64,000 bases of DNA. Source: Aliterella atlantica CENA595 (GTDB lineage Bacteria; Cyanobacteriota; Cyanobacteriia; Cyanobacteriales; Chroococcidiopsidaceae). The notes beneath the pieces are model-generated. The model saw only the letters and a program-made list of their open reading frames with translations, had not been told where the DNA came from and ran no database searches. The stretch covers positions 1-64,000 of the forward strand of contig NZ_JYON01000016.1 of the NCBI RefSeq assembly GCF_000952155.1. The letters run 5' to 3'. The position numbers were made by a program, and so were the translations under genes. This document shows positions 53,998-62,899 of the stretch, one piece after another (the first letter of the stretch is position 1; the number at the start of each line of letters is the position of its first letter).

Positions 53998-54192
53998 AAG
54001 GCGATGTTTGTAACTATAGATAGGGTAAGAGCTAATTTTGCTTTTGCTAATCTGATGAGAAAATGAAATGCTTCTTGCTATAAGAGCCGACTTATAGCTG
54101 CCAAACCTGTGTAAATGCCCAGCGAAGAATTAATTCGATTATACTGACTGACAATAACCATCCTTGGAGATTGACAACGCAAGTTTACTGCC

Positions 54193-55176
54193 ATGAAAAG
54201 AACTGGAACCTGCCTCATATTTAATCCATCGGCTGGTCAAAGCGACCCAAAGCAGGATTTAGCAACGATTCGAGCGCTGTTAGAACCGAGTATGGACTTG
54301 GATATCCGGTTTACAACAGAAGAATTAGATGCTGATGTTATTGCCAAAGAAGCGATCGCCCAAGGAGCGACTAGCATTATTGCTTCTGGTGGAGATGGGA
54401 CTTTATCGGCGGCGGCTGGCGCTCTGGTGGGTACAGATATTCCTTTGGGGATAATTTCGCGCGGTACGGCAAATGCTTTTGCGGCTGCATTAGAACTTCC
54501 CGATACGATTGAAGCTGCTTGCGAGACAATTTTAGGTGGTGTAACGCGGGTAGTTGATGCCGCTAGATGCAACGATCGCCCAATGGTATTGTTAGCTGGA
54601 ATTGGTTTTGAGGCAGAGACGGTAGATAGAGCAGATCGCCGCGCCAAGAATCGCTTTGGGGTGTTGGCGTATGTAATGGCAGGAATTCAACAACTGCGAG
54701 AATTAGAATCTTTTGAAGCTGAAATTGAAACTGAAGATAAAGTTATTAAAACCACAGCCGCAGCGGTGACAGTTGCTAATGCCGCGCCGCCAACATCCGT
54801 GTTAGCCCAAGGTCCGGCGGGTGTAGTATTTGATGATGGATTGTTGGATGTGACAGTAGTTGCGCCCTCAACTCGTGCTGGTGCGATCGCCGCTTCCTAT
54901 CATTTACTGCAAACTGCCTTAAATGAAAGCGCTACCGAGCGTGAGGATGTCGGTTACTTACGAGCAAAAAGAGTTATTATCAGAACCGATCCACCCCAAA
55001 AGGTCGTACTTGATGGCGAAATTATCGGGTTTACACCGATTGATGTTGAGTGCGTGCCTAGAGGCTTAACTATATTTGTCCCCAAGGAAGTTGCTTCTTC
55101 TGATGTGGTGGAAAAGCTAGAAGGATTGCCAGATTTAACAATTGAATCTAAACCTGTAAATGGTTTTGATGAGTAA
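54193..55176 (+). CDS. YegS/BmrU-type lipid kinase (diacylglycerol kinase catalytic domain)
   Basis: 327 residues. LIFNPSAGQSDPKQD opens the DAGK fold; the ATP-binding motif is IIASGGDGTLSAAAGALVGT, then GIISRGTANAFAAAL and the C-terminal sandwich with VFDDGLLDVTVV and KVVLDGEIIGFTPI. Phosphorylates a membrane lipid, probably diacylglycerol or a related lipid. Monocistronic here; no mgsA neighbour, which often accompanies it. Confidence 0.92.
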   Translation: MKRTGTCLIFNPSAGQSDPKQDLATIRALLEPSMDLDIRFTTEELDADVIAKEAIAQGATSIIASGGDGTLSAAAGALVGTDIPLGIISRGTANAFAAALELPDTIEAACETILGGVTRVVDAARCNDRPMVLLAGIGFEAETVDRADRRAKNRFGVLAYVMAGIQQLRELESFEAEIETEDKVIKTTAAAVTVANAAPPTSVLAQGPAGVVFDDGLLDVTVVAPSTRAGAIAASYHLLQTALNESATEREDVGYLRAKRVIIRTDPPQKVVLDGEIIGFTPIDVECVPRGLTIFVPKEVASSDVVEKLEGLPDLTIESKPVNGFDE

Positions 55177-55240
55177 ATGTATTGTCAACCCGCTTGATCG
55201 CAGGTTTCGCCATTGCGATCGCCAATTCCATTTACCCTTG

Positions 55241-55972
55241 CTACTGATTCAACCAACTATGTAGTGGCTTAACATCAACAGTCAACCAAGATGGATAAGA
55301 GCCAATTTGACTAATTAGCAATCCTTCTTGGACTGCACCTATTTTATTTTGCTCAATTGTGGTGGCAAAATCTCGAATAACTTTGCTATTTTGAGCGATA
55401 AAAGCATTCACCCACTCGTGCAGCGATCGTAGTTGGGAAAAGTCTTCTACTTCTGCTGTACTACCAGAAAATGTAATTTTAGCTCCGCGATTGACTTGAA
55501 AATGATTCAACCACTCAAAATTAGGACGATTCGATTGCCAATTATTAGTCGTCAGTGTCCCTCCCATATAGTTGCTACTATATTTACTGAGTTGATTTAG
55601 CGCAGTTACTAAGTCTTCAATTTTTACTGTTATCCGCTTAAAACCTAACACCCAATATATTTGTCTTTGGATTTCCAGCAACTCCTCAGCACCAGATAAG
55701 TTCTTAGCAAGTAATTTTTGATGAGATAAACACAATTTCTCTATTCGCTCTACTTGAGCAGATTTTTCACTACCTATGTACAATGTTTCTAAAAGCTGTT
55801 CTAAAACATCCTCCAAATATACGCTTTCTAATAAGTCTTTTAAAAAGTCTAAAGAACTAACACAAAAGCCTGCTTTTTGAGCTATTATCCATTTAATATC
55901 TTCTGCTTGTTGTAGCAAAATTTTACGAATATAGTAACAAGTTGAAAATGTTAATTTTGTACTTAAATTCAT
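55241..55972 (-). CDS. Uncharacterised protein downstream of SpkG-like kinase
   Basis: 243 residues, no signal peptide or membrane helix. A helical first half (LLESVYLEDVLEQLLETLYI, LCLSHQKLLAKNLSGAEELL) and a second part with Trp-rich loops (NFEWLNHFQVNRGAKITFSG, WLTVDVKPLHSWLNQ). I recognise no family. It starts 41 nt after the kinase gene in the same direction, so it may be the last gene of the photosystem II assembly operon and a partner or substrate of the kinase (inference). Confidence 0.65.
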   Translation of the reverse strand: MNLSTKLTFSTCYYIRKILLQQAEDIKWIIAQKAGFCVSSLDFLKDLLESVYLEDVLEQLLETLYIGSEKSAQVERIEKLCLSHQKLLAKNLSGAEELLEIQRQIYWVLGFKRITVKIEDLVTALNQLSKYSSNYMGGTLTTNNWQSNRPNFEWLNHFQVNRGAKITFSGSTAEVEDFSQLRSLHEWVNAFIAQNSKVIRDFATTIEQNKIGAVQEGLLISQIGSYPSWLTVDVKPLHSWLNQ

Positions 55973-56012
55973 ATTTTTAAATTAATATATTTAATTTTCA
56001 ACTGTTAAACAA

Positions 56013-56894
56013 TTAATGAAATAAAGCGCCCAATTCATCTACACTTTGAGGCTGAAATTTATCACCCTCAGCTAAATTCACTACTTCCATCGCTATTTGT
56101 ATTGATTTCAACATTTCGCTAGTAGAGCGAAACCGACGCAGTGGTAACTTCTGCAAAGCTGTCGTAATAGTCGAGCGCAGCAAAAAGGGAACCGTATCGG
56201 GAATTGTCACAGCTTGATTGAGATGCGCTGACATTAGCTCTTGCGGTAAACCAGAAAAAGGGCGATCGCCAGTCACCAATTCAAACAGCATAACTCCTAC
56301 AGCATAAAGGTCAGAAGCATGAGAATACTGCCCGTAGAAGCGCTCTGGAGCCATGTAAGCAGGCGATCCATTACAATCATCTTGTTTATCAGCACAAAGC
56401 TCGTTACAGAGGCGAGACAAGCCAAAATCAGAAATCCGAGCGATTAAACCTCCTTCTGTGTGACTGAGCAAAATATTTTCTGGCTTAATATCGCGATGAA
56501 TAATTTTGCGGCTGTGAACATGATCCAAACCTGCTAGCACGTCAGCAACTAACCTCAAACTTTGAGCTAAACTTAATTGCCCCTCAGACTTCATCAAACT
56601 ACGTAAGTCTCCTCCTTCGCAATAATCCATCACTATGTATCTACCAGTTGGCGTATGTTCTAATCCTTGAAAAGTTACAACATTGGGATGCTGCAAGCTA
56701 GTCAAAAACACCATTTCTCGCAAGAATTTGTGAGTAGGAAAACGTTTTTTGTCAAGCTCTTTTAAAGCAAAAACTTTGCCACTAGGTTGATGAATAGCAC
56801 GATAAACTCTGCCAAACTGCCCGTGTCCTACTAATTCTAAAACTCGGTATTTAGATTGCGATAATTGCTGCACTTGTTTAATAGGCTCATTCAT
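56013..56894 (-). CDS. spkG: Serine/threonine protein kinase (SpkG-like, Slr0152)
   Basis: 293 residues from ATG 56894. Full Hanks-type kinase: Gly loop GHGQFGRVYRA, Lys in VFALKELDKK, catalytic loop IIHRDIKPENIL, DFGLSRL, and APERFYG in place of APE. It has no membrane helix or sensor domain. In Synechocystis the same place is held by SpkG, reported for high-salt response. Last recognised gene of the conserved operon. Confidence 0.9.
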   Translation of the reverse strand: MNEPIKQVQQLSQSKYRVLELVGHGQFGRVYRAIHQPSGKVFALKELDKKRFPTHKFLREMVFLTSLQHPNVVTFQGLEHTPTGRYIVMDYCEGGDLRSLMKSEGQLSLAQSLRLVADVLAGLDHVHSRKIIHRDIKPENILLSHTEGGLIARISDFGLSRLCNELCADKQDDCNGSPAYMAPERFYGQYSHASDLYAVGVMLFELVTGDRPFSGLPQELMSAHLNQAVTIPDTVPFLLRSTITTALQKLPLRRFRSTSEMLKSIQIAMEVVNLAEGDKFQPQSVDELGALFH

Positions 56895-57015
56895 ACTAAA
56901 ACGCGCGTTGCTAATTGTTATACTTAATATCGGCAATCGCTGAACTTAGCAGCAATAGTCATAACTGTTTGTGTAGTTTCAATCGTGCTATTATAGAAAA
57001 ATTGCAGCAGATAAA

Positions 57016-57339
57016 TTATTGGAGTTCAAATAGCTCTTCTTCTTGGTGAGTTAAGATCGTGCAATCAGAAGTAGGATAAGCTCTACAAGTAAGCACAAAA
57101 CCTGCTTTGAGTTCTTTATCTCGCAAGAAAGAGTGATCCGACTGGTCAACTGAACCTGACAATACTTTACCAGTACAAACAACACAAGCACCAGCGCGAC
57201 AAGCGGCAGGTATGGCTATATTTTGTTGTTCTGCTGCATCTAATATATACTCGTCGCCAGGAACATCAATTGTAATTTGTTCTCCTTGGCAATCAACTAA
57301 AGTAACTTGAAAAACTTGGTCTTTAGCGTGCATTAACAT
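57016..57339 (-). CDS. Plant-type [2Fe-2S] ferredoxin (Slr0150-like)
   Basis: 107 residues. Cluster Cys in [12 protein letters not shown] (C-x4-C-x2-C) and the fourth in VLTCRAYP. Compared with photosynthetic PetF1 it has a longer N-terminus and the VDQSDHSFL loop, typical of the secondary ferredoxins in this operon. Soluble electron carrier; partner unknown, likely a V4R or phycobilisome-like neighbour (inference). In Synechocystis the ferredoxin precedes the TPR gene; here it follows. Confidence 0.9.
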   Translation of the reverse strand: MLMHAKDQVFQVTLVDCQGEQITIDVPGDEYILDAAEQQNIAIPAACRAGACVVCTGKVLSGSVDQSDHSFLRDKELKAGFVLTCRAYPTSDCTILTHQEEELFELQ

Positions 57340-57370
57340 AAGTTTGTGCGGTGAAATTAACTAAAAGTAT

Positions 57371-58438
57371 TTATGCAAATAAACTTCCGACAGTTACTTG
57401 CTCAAAATCGTCTTCAGATTGAGAGTTTATAGAGTGTAATTGCTTGCTCAAGTCTCTGGCTACTTGATAGTTAGCAATATCTCCTTCCTCAAAAAATAGT
57501 TTTGCTGCTGTACGCAAGTCTTGAACTGCTTGCTGTTTATTACCCATTTCTGAGTTGACTAAGCCGCGACTATAGTATGATTTGGCGTGATTCGGATCGA
57601 TGCGAATAGCTTCAGTAAAATCAACAATACTACCTTCTTTGTTACCGATTCCTTGATAGTTCAGACCTCGCTGGTAATAGCTATCAGCTTTATCAGGTGA
57701 AACCCAAATAGCTTGAGTTTGAGTTTCAATTTCTCGCAAGCAATCTACTTTCTTGACAACTTCTAACTGTTCTTCATATAAGTCTTGAAGTCGTCTGTAG
57801 TCCATCAAATTACTATTACCCTCAACTAAAACTGGGATAATTTCTTGAATTTCTGCCAAATCGGCGGTCAGTTGCTTAAATTTAGTTCCGTGTTCGGCTT
57901 TATTTTGCAACAGTTCGGCGATCGCTATTTGATTGCTTTGCAACAGTTCGGCGTGTTCGGGGATGCTGCTAGCAAAACTGCTACTATCTTGCAGCAATTG
58001 CTCGATTTGGGCGTTGATATGAATAAGTCTTGCTTCAGTTTCCGCTTGCTGTTGCACAATTTGGGCGATCGCATTGTAGTTATTTTGGATGCGCTCGGCG
58101 TTTTGCTGCACGTTGCTTCTAACTTGCTTGTAGTCAAACGTTAATTGCTGTAAACCTTTAATTTGCTCGCTATTAGCATCAACTTTAGCTAAAGTTTTGA
58201 CATCTTCTTGAATCAACTGAGCGATCGCGCTTTGCTGATTTTTAGTCATTGCTTCTAGCTGCATCCGGCGATTTACCAAATTGAGCATCACAGACACAGA
58301 TAAAGGAATAGAAGCTAATGCAACTTGGTTAGTAACAGCCGCAGCGATTGAACCACCAACAGAACCAACCACCGACAGAGTTTCAACAATATCTAACCAG
58401 GCGTGACTTTTAGGATTTGCAGTTAAATTTTCTGACAT
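57371..58438 (-). CDS. TPR/coiled-coil protein (Slr0151-like photosystem II factor)
   Basis: 355 residues. One hydrophobic region about 15-50 (VGSVGGSIAAAVTNQVALAS), a long coiled coil about 55-215, then two TPR units about 245-320 (ADSYYQRGLNYQGIGNKEGS, AKSYYSRGLVNSEMGNKQQA). Synechocystis Slr0151 is reported to act in photosystem II repair and thylakoid organisation. Same operon orientation as its neighbours, spacing 31-41 nt. Confidence 0.87.
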   Translation of the reverse strand: MSENLTANPKSHAWLDIVETLSVVGSVGGSIAAAVTNQVALASIPLSVSVMLNLVNRRMQLEAMTKNQQSAIAQLIQEDVKTLAKVDANSEQIKGLQQLTFDYKQVRSNVQQNAERIQNNYNAIAQIVQQQAETEARLIHINAQIEQLLQDSSSFASSIPEHAELLQSNQIAIAELLQNKAEHGTKFKQLTADLAEIQEIIPVLVEGNSNLMDYRRLQDLYEEQLEVVKKVDCLREIETQTQAIWVSPDKADSYYQRGLNYQGIGNKEGSIVDFTEAIRIDPNHAKSYYSRGLVNSEMGNKQQAVQDLRTAAKLFFEEGDIANYQVARDLSKQLHSINSQSEDDFEQVTVGSLFA

Positions 58439-58479
58439 AGGACAAAGTATCTCTTTTTAATTAATTGCTGCGCTCGAAA

Positions 58480-58953
58480 CTATTGACCGAGAACGACTTG
58501 GTTAAGCTCTAAAATCGGACTAAATAAAGCTGATTCTTGGGGAGTTAGATACTGTTTGGTTACATCTTGCACAACTTTATAAGTTACGCCAGCAGCGCGA
58601 TCGTACTTAAAAGTCCGCACAATCGTTTTGTACCAAAGTAAATAGTTATCAGGTACGCGATCGCAATCGTCGAATAATAATGCGGCTGCCGAATAACGCA
58701 AAATATTAGTAAAATCGCGTTTGCATACCAATGTGCCGTCAACTTGAGAAGTCTTAGCAAACAATTCAGGTTCAGCAGCACGTCTAGTTTCATCAATCTT
58801 GCTGACAATTTGCGATTCCATCGCTTGGATTTTCTCGTAAGCACTGATGCGCTTATCTACAGAATCAAGGTAGTCTTTGAGAAACTGGAGTTCTGTGGCA
58901 GTGGCGTAGCGTCCATCGGCTTCTACACTGAGGCGGGCTAGTTGTTTTAACAT
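58480..58953 (-). CDS. Phycobilisome-family protein with bilin-type Cys motif (Slr0149-like)
   Basis: 157 residues, the length of an allophycocyanin subunit. Helical globin-like phycobiliprotein fold: DGRYATATELQFLKDYLDSV at the start, AYEKIQAMESQIV, then VCKRDFTNILRYSAAALLFD. The C-x-R-D motif is the place where phycobiliproteins attach bilin, so this protein might bind a chromophore. It is not a major antenna subunit; it sits among V4R and ferredoxin genes of the photosystem II assembly operon. Confidence 0.85.
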   Translation of the reverse strand: MLKQLARLSVEADGRYATATELQFLKDYLDSVDKRISAYEKIQAMESQIVSKIDETRRAAEPELFAKTSQVDGTLVCKRDFTNILRYSAAALLFDDCDRVPDNYLLWYKTIVRTFKYDRAAGVTYKVVQDVTKQYLTPQESALFSPILELNQVVLGQ

Positions 58954-58986
58954 TTTTTAGTTCTTTGTCAGTAAAAATATTTGTGT

Positions 58987-59469
58987 TTAAGCGTCTGTAG
59001 TTTGCGAAAGATACTGTCCTACTTGAGTGCGAGTATCTTCCAACTGAGTAATCATCGAACGAGTAATTAACTTGCCAACTTCTACTAAAACCTTGCCATT
59101 GAGTGGGTGCAGAATAGCTTGTTCGGCGCGGCGACCAATTAACGATTCGATATCATCAATGGCGCTGACATAAGTTCCTGCAGGCAGTTCAACAACAACA
59201 CCCTCACCCATAACTCGCGCTTGGCAAGCCAGACGAGAATTGGTTTGAGTTGTAGTAATTACCTCTAAAGTCCGTTGTTCGCGGCGGTTAATTGGCGAAA
59301 GGCTTTCCATTCCACTTTTGATAAAAACGTGGCAGGTAGAACACATCCCGCGCCCATTGCACTCGGACAAAACATCGAGTTCGTTTTCCAATAAAGCTGA
59401 CAGAATATTGGCATTAGTCTGGACAACTGTTTCTTGGTTGATGGGTTCTAGCTTAATAATCTTAGGCAT
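58987..59469 (-). CDS. Adrenodoxin-type [2Fe-2S] ferredoxin with C-terminal extension (Slr0148-like)
   Basis: 160 residues. Cluster Cys in CNGRGMCSTCHVF (C-x5-C-x2-C) and the last in RLACQARV. After the ferredoxin fold a tail of about 60 residues (ESLIGRRAEQAILHPLNGKV) has no counterpart in normal ferredoxins and probably mediates binding to a partner. Second ferredoxin of the operon, of a different type from the one at 57016. Confidence 0.9.
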   Translation of the reverse strand: MPKIIKLEPINQETVVQTNANILSALLENELDVLSECNGRGMCSTCHVFIKSGMESLSPINRREQRTLEVITTTQTNSRLACQARVMGEGVVVELPAGTYVSAIDDIESLIGRRAEQAILHPLNGKVLVEVGKLITRSMITQLEDTRTQVGQYLSQTTDA

Positions 59470-59500
59470 TTTAGGATTGGTGAGTAATTGGCAATAGCTA

Positions 59501-60175
59501 TTAATTGCTGGTAGATTGCGATCGCGCTAACCGCTCTACAATTGCTTGATGGTCTTGTTTTTCTTTGAGCCAACCATCTACAGCATTGAGGCGCTCGGAT
59601 AGACCTAAGATAAAGTAGTTGCAATCAGCCCCCATAGACTCGCAAGCTGTTTGTATGCAGTGCAATTGCCGTCCGGTTAGTTGGCTAAAGAAAGCGCTGA
59701 GAATTCCAGCTTCCAGAAAACAGGCGGGGCGATCGCTTTGAGGTGCAGCAGCAGCAAAGGGCGAGTTGCAGTTTTTGACGACTAAAAAGCCTTGCTGGTA
59801 GCGATCCATATCGAGGGCAAAAGTACCCCAGCCGTGAGTTTTCCAGCATTGTTTCAAGCATTGGATAAACTCAACCATTTCCATTTCGGCTACAGGCTTT
59901 TTGTAGTAGCTACTAACTTCTTCTACAAAGCGGGTATAAAAGTTTTTTCCCCACCACCGCCCGCAGTTGAACAGCACAACGCCGCTAGCTTGTCCGAGTT
60001 CTTGTTCTAAACCAGCATAAATACCTTCAACAAAAGTATGAGGTAGTGCCAGCAAGCGATCGCCTTGACGGTTTTCGATCAGTCCTGCTTCAAAATCACC
60101 TGTTATATAAGCGTCGTGGGCAAAGTAGTTGCCTGGTAAACGTTGGTCTTTAAGTAAATCACCTATAGCAATCAT
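59501..60175 (-). CDS. V4R domain protein (Slr0147-like)
   Basis: 224 residues with a V4R (4-vinyl reductase-like) fold: FVEGIYAGLEQELGQASGVV, then GRWWGKNFYTRFVEEV, and the Cys pair near the end (CESMGADCNYFILG). V4R domains bind small ligands including tetrapyrrole-like or phenolic molecules in other proteins (family knowledge). One of two V4R paralogues in this operon. Role in photosystem II assembly reported for the Synechocystis operon. Confidence 0.88.
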   Translation of the reverse strand: MIAIGDLLKDQRLPGNYFAHDAYITGDFEAGLIENRQGDRLLALPHTFVEGIYAGLEQELGQASGVVLFNCGRWWGKNFYTRFVEEVSSYYKKPVAEMEMVEFIQCLKQCWKTHGWGTFALDMDRYQQGFLVVKNCNSPFAAAAPQSDRPACFLEAGILSAFFSQLTGRQLHCIQTACESMGADCNYFILGLSERLNAVDGWLKEKQDHQAIVERLARSQSTSN

Positions 60176-60206
60176 AAATACATCTCCACCGATTTAAGGG
60201 GTTAAA

Positions 60207-60689
60207 TTATCCTGGCAATTGAGCTAAATTTTCTGTGGCTAACATTGTCGTTGCTGCTTGGTTCAAGAATGGTTGCAACAAAGCTAGTTGGTCTTTGGTT
60301 AGTATTTGCTGCATTTGCGCTGGCAATAACTGGTATAAAGATGTATCAATTGCGCGTGTCTGATGTGCTTGAACTGCGTCTGTGAGCCACTCTAAAACTC
60401 GTCTTTGCAAAAATTCTGGATTATCTAGTAGCATTGCCATAGCGCAGTGACGGAGCGCTGAGATCCAGTTTTTTAGAGACTTTTCCAGCATTTGTTGCTG
60501 TTCGGGGTAGGTTCGCAGCAGTTTGTCGGCGATCGGTTGAAAGATATTTATTTCGCCATCTCTGAGCAGTTCGTAGGCTTCTAGGCGCTGGGCGAGAGAA
60601 GTTGTATAGCTTTTATATGCTTCGATTTCTCCTCGCTTGAGATAGCGTGCTTCTGCTCCATAAAGTAATGTTTGAATATTTGGGTGCAT
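60207..60689 (-). CDS. Phycobilisome-family-like protein without bilin Cys (Slr0146-like)
   Basis: 160 residues, helical, same length class as the protein at 58480. RGEIEAYKSYTTSLAQRLEA and WISALRHCAMAMLLDN align with the phycobiliprotein helices, but the C-x-R-D bilin site is missing. Probably a structural paralogue. Starts 12 nt after the repeat-protein gene. Confidence 0.75.
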   Translation of the reverse strand: MHPNIQTLLYGAEARYLKRGEIEAYKSYTTSLAQRLEAYELLRDGEINIFQPIADKLLRTYPEQQQMLEKSLKNWISALRHCAMAMLLDNPEFLQRRVLEWLTDAVQAHQTRAIDTSLYQLLPAQMQQILTKDQLALLQPFLNQAATTMLATENLAQLPG

Positions 60690-60700
60690 ATTTGTCGGCT

Positions 60701-61222
60701 CTAAAATAGGTTAGATAGATCGTTAAATGTGGGCGCACGTTCTTGAGCAATCGGTTCTAGCATTACAGTCGGTTGCGGTAGGGAGCCGATTTCTGGGCTA
60801 CCATCCCAAGGTATGAACTGAAAAAACTCTTGCACTGGTAATGTCAATGTCGTTGTGTTGATTTGCTCTACTTGGGGTGGCAAGTAGCAGTTGTTTAGGG
60901 GCAAGAGTTGCCAATTGCACAAATTGAAAAATTCTTCTACGCTCAAGCAAGACGGCGATACTTGTTGCAAACTAGCACTTGAGGTTTGGTCTAAGTGCTG
61001 CAAGTTGGGCAATGCTTGCGGCAATAGTTGCCAATTGCACAACGCGAAAAATTCTTTGACTGTTAGGCAAGATGAGGCAACAGGTTTAACTTGCGGCAAT
61101 ACTGTAGTTTTTGGTGGAGCTAACTGTTGCAAGCTAGGCTTGGCTTGCGGTAATAATTGCCAATTGCACAGCTTAAAAAATTCCGCTACCTTAAGGCAGG
61201 ATAAGGAAGCCAAATTGCTCAT
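60701..61222 (-). CDS. EFF-CNWQLLP repeat protein (Slr0145-like)
   Basis: 173 residues made of a repeated module of about 43 residues. Three near-identical copies (CLKVAEFFKLCNWQLLP, CLTVKEFFALCNWQLLP, CLSVEEFFNLCNWQLLP) begin near residues 9, 52 and 94; a fourth, divergent copy reads LPVQEFFQFIPWDGSP. Linkers are Gln/Pro-rich. This looks like a set of short linear binding motifs on a flexible chain. The start overlaps the V4R stop by 4 nt. Position matches slr0145 of unknown function. Confidence 0.8.
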   Translation of the reverse strand: MSNLASLSCLKVAEFFKLCNWQLLPQAKPSLQQLAPPKTTVLPQVKPVASSCLTVKEFFALCNWQLLPQALPNLQHLDQTSSASLQQVSPSCLSVEEFFNLCNWQLLPLNNCYLPPQVEQINTTTLTLPVQEFFQFIPWDGSPEIGSLPQPTVMLEPIAQERAPTFNDLSNLF

Positions 61223-61941
61223 CGCAATAGTTCCCCATGACGCAGACGCTTTTCGATATCTTTGGCTGTTGCGCCTTCGTTGTGCCAGAAGTTAGCAGCG
61301 TCGATGCGGTCTTTACTACCTAACAGGAATTTACAGTAAGTCTCTCCCATTGAGTAGCACTGAATTTCAATGCAGCTTAGAGATTTTCTTACTAAGTCAG
61401 TAAAGAAGCCTGCAAATAAACCCGCATAAATATGACAGACTGGTTTGCCCACATCGCCTAGAGTCCGCGCTACTGCTGAATCAAAGATGTTGACAAACAT
61501 AAAGCCATTTTTATATTCGCTCATGTCTACTTCCCAGTTACCCCAGCCTTGTGCTGTGAAGGGCCACCACCAAGCTTCTAGCATGAATAATGAGTTAACT
61601 TCGCGGATGCTTTTGCCATACTCTTTTTCAAACCACTGCTGGAAGAATTTAGCGTCTCTCATTCCCCATTGGTAGCCGATGTTATACATAACTACGCTGG
61701 AGGCGGAACCAACTTCCTCTTCTAAGCCTTCGATTAAACCAATAATGAAGTCTTCGCTGGCAAATAGGTTGCGGCTTTCATTCCAATCGGTAACTACTCC
61801 TTGCTCGGAGTGAAAATGGAAGAAATCTGTAAAACCGTAGTGAGCGTTCTTTTGCGGAAATTGTTGTTTTGCCCAGTGCTTGTTTGTTAAATCTAGCTCC
61901 TTTTTAGGAATAATAAATTTATGCGTTGAAGTGGCGACCAT
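61219..61941 (-). CDS. V4R domain protein, first gene of the operon (Slr0144-like)
   Basis: 240 residues. V4R core with FIIGLIEGLEEEVGSASSVV, MRDAKFFQQWFEKEYGKS and the terminal CYSMGETYCKFLLG. A 60-residue N-terminal part with FTDFFHFHSEQGVVTDWNES precedes it. Paralogue of the protein at 59501. Opens the operon; the promoter must lie in 61942-62050. Confidence 0.88.
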   Translation of the reverse strand: MVATSTHKFIIPKKELDLTNKHWAKQQFPQKNAHYGFTDFFHFHSEQGVVTDWNESRNLFASEDFIIGLIEGLEEEVGSASSVVMYNIGYQWGMRDAKFFQQWFEKEYGKSIREVNSLFMLEAWWWPFTAQGWGNWEVDMSEYKNGFMFVNIFDSAVARTLGDVGKPVCHIYAGLFAGFFTDLVRKSLSCIEIQCYSMGETYCKFLLGSKDRIDAANFWHNEGATAKDIEKRLRHGELLR

Positions 61942-62899
61942 GTATGTAACTACTCCTATTTGTAAATGAGTAACTTGTATTTCTGGCTTTTTAGCCTAAT
62001 ATGCGCTCGACTGAAATATAAAACTTGAGATTGGCTATGTTAATTTTTTAAAATTAATTCCAAGTTTATTCATCTAGGAATCTACCGATCTTTTCCAGCA
62101 AAAAAAGCCTGTATCCGTAATTCTACGGCTGACAGGATAGTTGTCTGGCTCAAAAGGCTGCTTTTATTTAAGGGATCGCGTTACATTATGGATGCGATCG
62201 CATTTAATACAGGTATGACTTGAAAGCTACTTTTCCGCTTCAAGTTATTAATTAAAGATTTAAATATGAAGAGACGATCGCGATCGGTATTTATACAGTT
62301 GAGTTAAGTGTAAATCTACTTAACTGATGATGGCGAGCGCTTTGAAACTTTCTAAAGTTCTGGTACAGCAACAATCAATAAGGCGCTTGCCGACCGCAAT
62401 AAACCCTGGGGTTTCGCTAGTGCCACTGAGAATTTAATTGAAAGCATGCCTAATGAGTTTTTGAGAAACTTTACTGAGGAGTTGCTAGAAGAATTTAGCG
62501 ATAGTTGCGTCGAGGCAGGGTATGTTGTCACGTCTTCTATGGATAGCTATTTAGCAATGCAGAAGCTAGGCAACGATGGATTTTTTGTAAGCATAAGACG
62601 ATCGAGATAACTTTAAATAGAGATGCCGAAACTCCTGCAACTACTTAACAATGCTTTCCTTAACTAAGACTGATGTAGCTCAACTGTTAGAACTTGCCGA
62701 CTGGTTAGAGATGCAATCTTGCAATTGTGCTAGTTCTGGTGATATCGCATCGCCCTTCCACACTTGAGGCATTGGGTAACGTCAAGTTGGACTAGCAAGG
62801 AAACCTTGCCAAGATCGTCTATTACCGCAATGGCTACGGATGGCAATTATTTAGAGGTTACAGAAAGGGGAGTTTTTTTATAGCGGTTAAGGGATGGTT
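61942..62899. other. Gene-poor region with coding fragments between operon and integrase
   Basis: About 960 nt. A plus-strand open stretch (62356-62610) reads ALADRNKPWGFASATENLIE and later MPNEFLRNFTEELLEEFSDS, ending in a stop; from ATG 62446 it gives 54 residues, no clear ribosome-binding site, no family recognised. A 38-codon ORF from ATG 62652 (MLSLTKTDVAQLLELADWLE) follows. Both look like relics. A HIP1-centred ATGCGATCGCAT lies near 62193. No tRNA or attachment repeat found. Confidence 0.5.

Noticed and set aside
60891..61295. 134-codon plus-strand frame opposite the repeat protein
   Set aside because: Its apparent CQLHN repeats merely mirror the triplicated motif on the real strand.
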